From Parachlamydiaceae bacterium (GTDB lineage: Bacteria > Chlamydiota > Chlamydiia > Chlamydiales > Parachlamydiaceae): 5,347 bases of DNA. Position numbers and translations under genes: made by a program. The notes beneath the pieces are model-generated. The model saw nothing but the letters and a program-made list of their open reading frames with translations. It searched no databases and had not been told where the DNA came from. The DNA is taken from contig PLSG01000397.1 of assembly GCA_003164155.1 (NCBI GenBank), positions 1 through 5,347 of the forward strand, given 5' to 3'. Positions 1 through 5,332 of the stretch are shown here, piece after piece. The first letter of the stretch is position 1. The number at the start of each line of letters is the position of its first letter.

Positions 1-2191
1 CAAAACCCGCGAAGGCGACATCTTTTCACAGACCGAATTCGACAACGACTTAAAAAATTTGTCCAAAGAATATGATAAAGTCGAACCGCAGATTGAGTCT
101 GCAGAAGGCAACCTATTTATTACCTTGACAGTGTGGTCCAGACCCACCATCCGCAGCATTAGGTGGAAGGGCAATCAAAACATCGAAACTAAAGCCCTGC
201 AAGAAGAGCTGGGGATAAAGACTTTTACGGTGTTTGAGAGAGCACCCTTCAATACCGCTTTCAATAAGCTGAAAGCTTACTATGTGAAAAAAGGCTTCTT
301 TGAAGCCGATCTGGAATACTTGGTAGTGCGCGATCCGCATTGCAACGAAATCGACATTGAAATTTTAATTCACGAAGGGCGCTCGGGGCGCATAAAAGAC
401 ATCGTATTCCACAATTTCACCTGTGAAGAACAAGATGATCTATTGGAAATGATGGTTACCAAAAAGTGGAACATTTTTCTGAGCTGGCTGAACGACGAGG
501 GGATCTATCACGAAGAAGCTGTTCAACAGGATGTCTATCAGGTGCAAGACTACCTTCAAAACGAAGGATACTCGGATGCCAAAGTCTTTCTGCAGATTGA
601 AGAGCTGTCTTGCGACCGCATCGTGTTGCATTACACCGCCGATAAAGGGGAGATGTACTACTTTGGGGCCTTATCCTTGGAAGGGAACACGCTATTTTGC
701 GATGATGAGATACGCGAATTCTTTACCTTTGAAGAGGGCGACCCTTATTCTCCTGAAGATTTGCGCGAAACCATCAGCAACATCATAGACCTGTACGGCC
801 GAAAAGGGTACATCGACGCTATCATCGATTACGAACCAACCCTTGAGGGAGATAAGCATGTGTATTCCATCCACTTCGAATTTGATGAAGGGGAGCAATA
901 TCGCGTAGGCTTAATCCGCGTGTTTGGCAATTGCAATACACAGGCCAGAGTCATCCTGCATGAAACCCTCTTAGTCCCAGGAGAAATTTTTAATAACGAC
1001 CGGTTAAAGCTGACTGAAGCGCGTTTAATGAACGTGGGTTATTTCAGCACGGTCAACGTCTATGCTGTCAAGACGGGCGACAGCTGCAGTTTGGGCAAAA
1101 ACTACCGCGACGTGCATATTGAAGTGGAAGAGAAAGGCACGGGTAGTTTTGGGGTTACCTTTGGGTTCAGCTCAGCGGATAATGTTTTTGGAGGCTTTAA
1201 CATCACCGAAAGCAACTTCAATTATAAGGGACTTTCCCATGTATGGTCTAAGGGCCTAGGGGCGCTGCGCGGAGGCGGTGAGTATGCCTATTTCAACACC
1301 ACCATCGGCTCTAAGTCCAATAGCTACGTATTGTCTTGGACTAAGCCCTATTTCATGGATACTCAATGGGTGGTCGGATTTGAAGCAGAGCGCACTATCA
1401 GCCGCCTGGTCACCACTGATTACCAAATCAAATCTTTGGGCGGCAGCATATTTGCCAAGTATCAGTTAAATCCCTTCTTGCGCTTTGGCTGGCACTACCG
1501 CTTGCGCAACTCTTTTGTAGATGTCAGAAGCCGCGGTGACTTCGAGCTAGCCAAGCAAGCTAAATTGCATGGTCTGATCTCGGCTACGGGCGTATCTTTG
1601 ACCTATGACTCTACCGACAATCCCAATTTCCCAAGTAGCGGCGTGCGCTCTGTCTTGAGCTGGGAATATGCGGGATTAGGAGGCGATCACAACTTCTTTA
1701 GTTGCGCCTACATCAATAGTGCCTATTTACCTGTGGGCAAAACGGGTATCTTAAAGTATCGGGCTGACTTTCGCTTCATCGATCCTCGCGGCAATAAAGA
1801 GTTCGTCGAAGAAAATGCCAACGACATACCCATTGGAGAGCGCCTGTTTTTGGGTGGAGACGACACCATTCGCGGTTACCGTCCCTATTCCATAGGACCT
1901 AAATTTGAAAATGGAGACCCCAAAGGGGGGATGTCATTGGTTTTGGCCTCTATGGAGTATATGCGTCCCGTGTTTTCGAGGCTCGACGCCTTTGCTTTTG
2001 CCGATGCCGGCCGCTTGACCTCTCACACATGGAAAATAACTGGTGAATACATGGTGGCTATAGGATATGGGGCGCGGATCAAGATTATCGACGGTGGACC
2101 TTCCTTAGTAGTCGGTATGGGGTATCCATTGAATGCCCACCGGCACAGCGATGTAAAGCGGTTCTTCTTCGCCATTGGCGGCCGTTTCTAA
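1..2191 (+). CDS. bamA: BamA (Omp85) outer-membrane protein assembly factor, 5'-truncated by window
   Basis: BamA is the central subunit of the BAM machine, which folds and inserts beta-barrel proteins into the outer membrane. The frame is open from base 2 with no start, so the signal peptide and the first part of POTRA 1 lie upstream. The TTG at 59 is internal, because the codons before it (KTREGDIFSQTEFDNDL) read as normal POTRA 1. The visible 729 residues hold the rest of POTRA 1 (about 1-48), POTRA 2 (49-130), POTRA 3 (130-217), POTRA 4 (218-299) and POTRA 5 (300-379), then a 16-strand-type barrel (380-729). Barrel signatures are DNPNFPSSG, GLGGD, the loop-6 motif IRGY (residues 623-626, bases 1868-1879; usual form VRGF/Y) and a C-terminal beta-signal ending FFFAIGGRF. 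Loop 6 is shorter than in E. coli and lacks its Cys pair. Instead there are six cysteines in POTRAs 2-5 and one in the barrel. It lies 68 bases before ompH, as in Chlamydia. Confidence 0.97.
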   Translation, partial: KTREGDIFSQTEFDNDLKNLSKEYDKVEPQIESAEGNLFITLTVWSRPTIRSIRWKGNQNIETKALQEELGIKTFTVFERAPFNTAFNKLKAYYVKKGFFEADLEYLVVRDPHCNEIDIEILIHEGRSGRIKDIVFHNFTCEEQDDLLEMMVTKKWNIFLSWLNDEGIYHEEAVQQDVYQVQDYLQNEGYSDAKVFLQIEELSCDRIVLHYTADKGEMYYFGALSLEGNTLFCDDEIREFFTFEEGDPYSPEDLRETISNIIDLYGRKGYIDAIIDYEPTLEGDKHVYSIHFEFDEGEQYRVGLIRVFGNCNTQARVILHETLLVPGEIFNNDRLKLTEARLMNVGYFSTVNVYAVKTGDSCSLGKNYRDVHIEVEEKGTGSFGVTFGFSSADNVFGGFNITESNFNYKGLSHVWSKGLGALRGGGEYAYFNTTIGSKSNSYVLSWTKPYFMDTQWVVGFEAERTISRLVTTDYQIKSLGGSIFAKYQLNPFLRFGWHYRLRNSFVDVRSRGDFELAKQAKLHGLISATGVSLTYDSTDNPNFPSSGVRSVLSWEYAGLGGDHNFFSCAYINSAYLPVGKTGILKYRADFRFIDPRGNKEFVEENANDIPIGERLFLGGDDTIRGYRPYSIGPKFENGDPKGGMSLVLASMEYMRPVFSRLDAFAFADAGRLTSHTWKITGEYMVAIGYGARIKIIDGGPSLVVGMGYPLNAHRHSDVKRFFFAIGGRF

Positions 2192-2246
2192 TTTTTTAAC
2201 AACAATAGATGCTGCGCAGGGAATAACTGCGGCGAGCTTCACTTTC

Positions 2247-2253
2247 AAGGAGG
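2247..2253 (+). promoter_or_regulatory. Strong Shine-Dalgarno of ompH/skp
   Basis: AAGGAGG lies six bases before the ATG at 2260. It fixes that start over the in-frame internal Met at residue 15, which would cut the signal peptide in half. A small stem (CGCAG 2215-2219 with CTGCG 2227-2231, 7-base loop) sits just upstream and leaves this site free. The rest of the 2192-2259 gap shows no promoter or terminator that I would defend. Confidence 0.85.
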
Positions 2254-2259
2254 AATATC

Positions 2260-2862
2260 ATGGTGATTTTCGGTTTAAAGCGCATTTCAAGCACGAGCTT
2301 GATGATAGCGGCCACTGTATTGGCTATGGGAGTATTCTCAACATGTATCGAGGCGGCTAACGGCGATTCAAGCTATGAGAAGAAAAGCAACATTCAGATC
2401 GGCGTGGTCAACTTCAAGCAGTGCATCGAAGCCTCTAAAATGGGTAAGCAAGAACAAGCTTCTTTTGATGGCATGAAAAAGCAGATGGAATCTCTCCTCG
2501 AAGACAAAGAAAAAGCGCTGACCGACATGGCGGCAAAACTCAATGATGCCGATTACTTAGACAGCTTGACACCTGAAGCGGAAAGAGATCTCAAGAATAA
2601 GTTCCGCACCCAAAGTCAAGAAATGCAGCAGCAGCAAAATCAGTATATGCAGACTCTTCAGCAGGCTAACTACAAAATCTTGCAAAAACTCACCGAGCTG
2701 GTAGCTAAAGCTTCGGCTGAAGTGGCTCAAGAGGAAAAGCTGGACCTTATGCTCAGCGAAGAAAGCAACTATTACTACAATCCAGCTTTGGATGTGTCTT
2801 CTAAAGTCACAGCTAAGATGGATGTGCTCTTCGACAAGGAAACGAAAAACCTTAAAAAATAG
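2260..2862 (+). CDS. ompH: OmpH/Skp-family periplasmic chaperone
   Basis: Skp-type chaperones are trimers that hold unfolded outer-membrane proteins in the periplasm and hand them to BamA. The 200-residue product starts with a signal peptide: Lys7/Arg8, a hydrophobic core at about 12-26, and likely cleavage near STCIEA/ANG. Cys29 is in a poor lipobox context (FSTC), so a lipoprotein is less likely. The mature part follows the OmpH pattern. A first beta-strand, IGVVNFKQC (47-55), is followed by a long helical arm of charged and Gln-rich sequence (about 60-160, with a QQQQ run at 123-126), then the returning segment LDLMLSEESNYYYNPALDVS (161-180), which closes the body domain. At 200 residues it is longer than E. 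coli Skp (about 160), partly because of the N-terminus. Position between bamA and lpxD supports the call. The symbol skp would be equally correct. Confidence 0.93.
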   Translation: MVIFGLKRISSTSLMIAATVLAMGVFSTCIEAANGDSSYEKKSNIQIGVVNFKQCIEASKMGKQEQASFDGMKKQMESLLEDKEKALTDMAAKLNDADYLDSLTPEAERDLKNKFRTQSQEMQQQQNQYMQTLQQANYKILQKLTELVAKASAEVAQEEKLDLMLSEESNYYYNPALDVSSKVTAKMDVLFDKETKNLKK

Positions 2863-2908
2863 GGCTAAAATATTGACCTTGAGCACCTTCTCGGTCAAAA
2901 TATTAGCC
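2863..2908 (+). promoter_or_regulatory. Long imperfect stem-loop directly after the ompH stop
   Basis: GGCTAAAATATTGACC (2863-2878) and GGTCAAAATATTAGCC (2893-2908) pair at 14 of 16 positions (two A-A mismatches). The 14-base loop can add GAG/CTC pairs (2881-2883 with 2890-2892). It begins at the base after the ompH TAG. No T-run follows on the + strand, so it is not a standard intrinsic terminator in the gene direction. On the - strand it is followed by CTATTTTTTAAGG, as a terminator of antisense transcription would be. It could also act as an mRNA 3'-stabiliser or processing site between ompH and lpxD. The structure is visible in the sequence; its role is inference. Confidence 0.6.
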
Positions 2909-2910
2909 GT

Positions 2911-2976
2911 GCTAAAAAAGAGCAATTATTCAGATCCCTATTTGAGCTCTTAGCAGGGATCTGAGTGGGATCTGAA
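2911..2976 (+). promoter_or_regulatory. Mutually exclusive hairpins in the lpxD 5' leader
   Basis: TCAGATCCCT (2930-2939) pairs perfectly with AGGGATCTGA (2955-2964). The overlapping TTCAGATCCC (2929-2938) pairs perfectly with GGGATCTGAA (2967-2976), because GGGATCTGA is directly repeated 11 bases apart. A third option pairs GCTAA and GAGC within 2911-2923 with GCTCTTAGC (2946-2954), bulging four A residues. The segment ends 13 bases before the lpxD ATG. The competing stems suggest a possible translational or transcriptional control element, but no known riboswitch motif is recognised. Confidence 0.4.
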
Positions 2977-2989
2977 CAGTTGCAAAAAA

Positions 2990-4066
2990 ATGAGTGATGG
3001 ATATATGGGACAAAAAGATCAGTGTTTTACGCTTGCCGAACTTGCCACGCTAACTAATGCTCGCTTGGTGGGGGATCCCGCACATATCATCAAAGGTGTG
3101 GCAGATTTGCAGTCGGCACTGCCGCAGCATGCCTCTTTTCTATCTAATCTGCGCTATGAACAGGCCATGCGCAAGTCCTCTGCCGGAGTGGTGTTTGTCG
3201 ATGCAAGCATAAGCTTAAGCGAAGGAAAAAACTATCTAGTCGCAGAAAATCCTTCACGGGCCTTCCAGCAAGTTATCGAGGCGTTCAGCGCCTTTACCAA
3301 AGAGATTACGGGATTTACGGGGATACATTCCTCTGCGGTGGTGCACCCTACGGCTAAAATAGGCAAAGATGTTTCCATCGGTCCTTTGGCTGTGATCGAT
3401 AAGGGAGCTTCAATTGGCGATCGCACATGCATTGGTGCCGGTTCTTTCGTGGGTTTGAATGTATCTATTGGCGACGACTGCGTCCTATACCCGCATGTGG
3501 TCGTGCGCGAACGGTGTACTTTGGGCCATAGGGTTATCTTGCAACCGGGAAGCGTTGTGGGATTATGTGGTTTTGGATTGACGACTAATGAAAAAGGGCA
3601 GCATAAGCGCCTTCAGCAGCTGGGCACGGTCGTGCTAGAAGATGACGTGGAGCTTGGATCCAATACAGTCGTAGAAAGAGCGCGCTTCCAAGTGACGCGC
3701 ATCAGCCAGGGCACCAAGATTGGCAGCCTGGTTATCGTCGGCCATAACAGCCTCATCGGTCAACATAATATCATCGTCAGCCAAGCCGGGCTGGCTGGTT
3801 CTAGCGAGACGGGTAGCCATGTCACCTTAGCCGCCCAAACGGGCGTGGCCGGCCATCTTAAACTAGCCGATGGCGTTATCTTAACTGCCCGAGCCAGTGT
3901 GTCGAAATCCTTGCCTAAGGGAATCTATTCGGGCGAACATGCCATGCCTCTGCATAAGCATAATCGCTTAACCGTTTATTCGCGCAAAATAGAGGAATAT
4001 GTTAAGCAAATCCAGGTTTTGCAAAAGCGCGTCGATGCCTTGGAAAGCAATTGTAGTGCGCTTTAA
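2990..4066 (+). CDS. lpxD: LpxD, UDP-3-O-acylglucosamine N-acyltransferase
   Basis: LpxD transfers a 3-hydroxyacyl chain from acyl-carrier protein to the 2-amino group of UDP-3-O-acylglucosamine, the third step of lipid A synthesis. It works as a cytoplasmic trimer. The 358 residues show an N-terminal uridine-binding domain (about 10-105) with FLSNLRY (Phe50, Asn53, Tyr56), matching Phe43/Asn46/Tyr49 of C. trachomatis LpxD. A left-handed beta-helix of hexapeptide repeats follows (about 111-305: VHPTAKIG, ASIGDRTCIG and so on), then a C-terminal helix (about 330-354). His252 (VIVGH) aligns with the catalytic His247 of C. trachomatis, and His289 (VAGHL) with His284. Two conserved stretches differ: the usual TTIDRG is TVVERA (226-231), and the Asp normally seven residues before the catalytic His is Gly245. 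The start is uncertain: neither ATG 2990 nor ATG 3005 (residue 6) has a clear Shine-Dalgarno. Confidence 0.95.
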   Translation: MSDGYMGQKDQCFTLAELATLTNARLVGDPAHIIKGVADLQSALPQHASFLSNLRYEQAMRKSSAGVVFVDASISLSEGKNYLVAENPSRAFQQVIEAFSAFTKEITGFTGIHSSAVVHPTAKIGKDVSIGPLAVIDKGASIGDRTCIGAGSFVGLNVSIGDDCVLYPHVVVRERCTLGHRVILQPGSVVGLCGFGLTTNEKGQHKRLQQLGTVVLEDDVELGSNTVVERARFQVTRISQGTKIGSLVIVGHNSLIGQHNIIVSQAGLAGSSETGSHVTLAAQTGVAGHLKLADGVILTARASVSKSLPKGIYSGEHAMPLHKHNRLTVYSRKIEEYVKQIQVLQKRVDALESNCSAL

Positions 4067-4109
4067 AATTTAAATTTTGAGTAACTCCTTTTAAAGTAAA
4101 GGGTTGAAA

Positions 4110-4181
4110 ATGCCAAAATTTTGGGCCACGTATCAACCCCATCAAATCCACCATTTCATCATCCTGGAAAAGTGTTTCTAA
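4110..4181 (+). CDS. Candidate 23-codon ORF (possible leader peptide)
   Basis: ATG at 4110 opens 23 codons ending at TAA 4179-4181. The peptide runs MPKFWATYQPHQIHHF, then a short IILEKCF tail. AAAGGG (4098-4103) lies six bases before the ATG, a usable Shine-Dalgarno. The last codons run into the 5' arm of the following terminator stem, a layout reminiscent of leader peptides. It contains three His codons within five. No family is recognised and ORFs this short arise easily by chance, so coding status is doubtful. Confidence 0.2.
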   Translation: MPKFWATYQPHQIHHFIILEKCF

Positions 4182-4209
4182 AAAAACACTTGTTTCAAAT
4201 CTTTTTTTT
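4166..4209 (+). terminator. Probable intrinsic terminator of the bamA-ompH-lpxD unit
   Basis: AAGTGTTT (4170-4177) pairs perfectly with AAACACTT (4184-4191) around a 6-base loop. GGAA/TTTC can lengthen the stem past a bulged G. Five bases after the extended stem comes a run of eight T (4202-4209). The stem is AT-rich, so it may be leaky. It lies about 100 bases after the lpxD stop and before the BON gene, so it would make the latter a separate unit. Confidence 0.6.
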
Positions 4210-4281
4210 AATATAGTCGAGATGAAGGTATTCCGACTCGCTTTTGACCGAATTGACATTTTCGGCCAAAAAATGCGGTCT

Positions 4282-4293
4282 CGCTTGCAAGCG
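4282..4293. promoter_or_regulatory. 12-base perfect palindrome upstream of the BON gene
   Basis: CGCTTGCAAGCG is fully self-complementary and GC-rich within AT-rich surroundings, 46 bases before the ATG at 4340. The size and position would suit an operator for a dimeric regulator near a promoter. No convincing -35/-10 pair can be assigned around it, so the role is only a suggestion. Confidence 0.3.
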
Positions 4294-4324
4294 GATACCT
4301 ATCTTAACCATTAAATATTAAAAT

Positions 4325-4330
4325 AAAGGA
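4325..4330 (+). promoter_or_regulatory. Shine-Dalgarno of the BON-domain gene
   Basis: AAAGGA lies nine bases before the ATG at 4340, within otherwise A/T-only sequence. It supports this start, which is also the one that gives a complete signal peptide. Confidence 0.7.
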
Positions 4331-4339
4331 AAATAAAAT

Positions 4340-5242
4340 ATGAAATTAGCTACTTCTATCTTAACTTCATGCGGTGTTCTTGTCTCTTCTTTAGCATGTG
4401 CGACTCAATATTACTATCCTGATGTAAATAGCTATAATAGACACGGTGATGAACAGTCCAATGATCAGCGCTCTTCGCGCTCTTCTTCCAATCGCTATTC
4501 TGTTAGTTACTATACAACACCTTCTACTGGCTACTCCACAATTTATTACACATATCCTAATAGCGGCTATTCCACTACTTACTATACTTACCCTTCAAAT
4601 AGATACTACAACAACGATTATAGCAATCCTGACTATGGATACTACAATTACTCAAATGCAAATAATTCTGCTTCTCAAGATTATCGTGAAGGATCCGATT
4701 TTCAGCGCAATTCCCAAAATTATAGTGGAGATCTGGAATTATTAAATAGAGTGCAAAATGCCATTGAAAGAGAATCGGGCTTTAATGGAAATCATATTTT
4801 CATAAATATCAATAATCAAAAAATTATTTTAAGAGGACGCGTTCACTCTCAAAAAGAAGCGCAAAAAATTGAGAATATAGTTAGAGATATAACAGGAAGC
4901 AATGACATTGATAATAGATTGAGAATAACTGATCAAAGAGGCCAACGGCAAAGCCGCTTCCAAGGTCAAAGCCGTCAAGGACAAGCCCGCTATGATCAAG
5001 GACAAGGTCGTTATGATCAAGGACAAGGAGGCTATGAAGGGGAAAAAAGTGTAAATGAAGAAAGCGATTATGACGATAACACCTCTGCTCCTAAAACTTC
5101 AAATGGCAATAAAAAATACCGCGACGATCAAGAAACCAAAAAGCCCTCTTCCTATGATAAATCAACTTCGGAGATTAAATCAGGACCAGACATCCGAGAT
5201 GATGATGATGATGATTCTTTTGAATCGGATGATCAAAGATAA
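4340..5242 (+). CDS. Exported BON-domain protein with Tyr/Ser-rich and Gln/Asp-rich flanks
   Basis: I do not recognise this 300-residue protein beyond its BON domain. It opens with a signal peptide (Lys2, hydrophobic core 7-18, ACA/T cleavage after Ala21). The only cysteines, 11 and 20, lie in the signal region. The lipobox fit is poor at Cys20 (SLAC), and Cys11 (LTSC) fits but is too close to the N-terminus. Residues 24-130 are Tyr/Ser/Asn/Thr-rich, with a 12-residue repeat at 52-99. A BON domain spans about 131-197: helix DLELLNRVQNAIERE, strand HIFININNQKIILRGRV, then helix SQKEAQKIENIVRDI and the closing NRLRI. The Gly of the LRGRV turn is typical of BON. After it come RYDQGQG repeats (206-232) and an acidic, probably disordered tail with six Asp (287-292). 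BON proteins such as OsmY and DolP act in the periplasm or outer membrane, often binding lipid. DolP has two BON domains, this protein one. Envelope location is well supported; function is unknown. Confidence 0.85.
   Translation: MKLATSILTSCGVLVSSLACATQYYYPDVNSYNRHGDEQSNDQRSSRSSSNRYSVSYYTTPSTGYSTIYYTYPNSGYSTTYYTYPSNRYYNNDYSNPDYGYYNYSNANNSASQDYREGSDFQRNSQNYSGDLELLNRVQNAIERESGFNGNHIFININNQKIILRGRVHSQKEAQKIENIVRDITGSNDIDNRLRITDQRGQRQSRFQGQSRQGQARYDQGQGRYDQGQGGYEGEKSVNEESDYDDNTSAPKTSNGNKKYRDDQETKKPSSYDKSTSEIKSGPDIRDDDDDDSFESDDQR
4493..4636 (+). repeat. Four tandem 12-residue Tyr-rich repeats in the BON protein
   Basis: Residues 52-99 divide into RYSVSYYTTPST, GYSTIYYTYPNS, GYSTTYYTYPSN and the decayed RYYNNDYSNPDY, with a partial GYYNYSN after them. 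The period is 36 bases. Copies two and three share nine of the first ten residues, but six of those nine use different synonymous codons. The protein pattern is therefore older, or more conserved, than the DNA. Confidence 0.8.
4955..5035 (+). repeat. Gln/Gly/Arg repeats after the BON domain
   Basis: Residues 206-232 are degenerate units RFQGQS, RQGQA, RYDQGQG, RYDQGQG and GYEG. The two RYDQGQG copies (4988-5008 and 5009-5029) are 21 bases each and differ only at third positions of the Arg and final Gly codons, which points to a recent tandem duplication. Confidence 0.8.
5198..5215 (+). repeat. (GAT)6 triplet microsatellite
   Basis: Six GAT codons in a row encode Asp287-Asp292 near the C-terminus of the BON protein. 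Slippage in whole triplets would alter the length of the acidic tail without breaking the frame. Confidence 0.9.
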
Positions 5243-5284
5243 AATTTCTTTCACTGGCATAGTTCCTTTGACCCGGAGAATGTC

Positions 5285-5332
5285 AAGGTAACAAAGAGGA
5301 GACCCAATTGTGGACTCCTCCTTTGTTACCTT
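5285..5332 (+). terminator. Strong stem-loop after the BON gene, probable terminator
   Basis: AAGGTAACAAAGAGGAG (5285-5301) pairs along its whole length with CTCCTCCTTTGTTACCTT (5315-5332), with one bulged C: 17 bp around a 13-base loop. It begins 42 bases after the stop at 5242. The bases after it (ATGTCTATTATTCTC) are T-rich but have no run of T. It is therefore a good but not canonical intrinsic terminator, and the continuation beyond the window is not seen. An upstream segment can compete for its 5' arm. Confidence 0.6.

Larger units (their letters stand above)
4067..4339. other. AT-rich intergenic gap with several palindromes
   Basis: This is the longest non-coding stretch of the window and separates the bamA-ompH-lpxD block from the BON gene. 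It carries a 14-base palindrome AAAATTTAAATTTT overlapping the lpxD stop (4065-4078). A bulged stem AAC-CCTTT/AAAGG-GTT follows (4083-4105), and then a 12-base palindrome CCAAAATTTTGG (4113-4124). The terminator, the short ORF and the CGCTTGCAAGCG palindrome are listed separately. A consensus -35 box TTGACA is at 4253-4258, but no good -10 lies 16-18 bases after it. No tRNA or recognisable RNA gene is seen. Confidence 0.6.

Noticed and set aside
59..61. TTG as a start codon for bamA
   Set aside because: The frame stays open to the window edge and the preceding codons encode conserved POTRA 1 sequence, so the gene begins upstream.
2170..2200. CGCC-ATT-GGCG hairpin followed by TTTTTT at the end of bamA as a terminator
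   Set aside because: The stem is only four pairs, lies inside codons for the conserved C-terminus, and is separated from the T-run; ompH follows closely with a strong ribosome site.
4002..4259. 85-codon ORF on the - strand covering most of the lpxD-BON gap, with a fairly protein-like composition
   Set aside because: It has no convincing Shine-Dalgarno, overlaps the end of lpxD and the + strand terminator, and matches no family I recognise. Open frames of this length are common opposite genes here.
4253..4290. Promoter built on the consensus TTGACA at 4253-4258
   Set aside because: No -10-like hexamer lies 16-18 bases downstream (the region reads GCGGTCTC), so the box alone is not enough to call a promoter.
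4347..4372. Lipoprotein signal at Cys11 (LTSC) or Cys20 (SLAC) of the BON protein
   Set aside because: Cys11 is too near the N-terminus to follow a full hydrophobic core, and Cys20 has Ser instead of a hydrophobic residue at -3; ACA/T fits signal peptidase I better.
5055..5291. 78-codon + strand ORF in another frame over the 3' end of the BON gene
   Set aside because: Its sequence is a shifted reading of the repetitive tail (a Met run from GATGAT) and it has no ribosome site or family.
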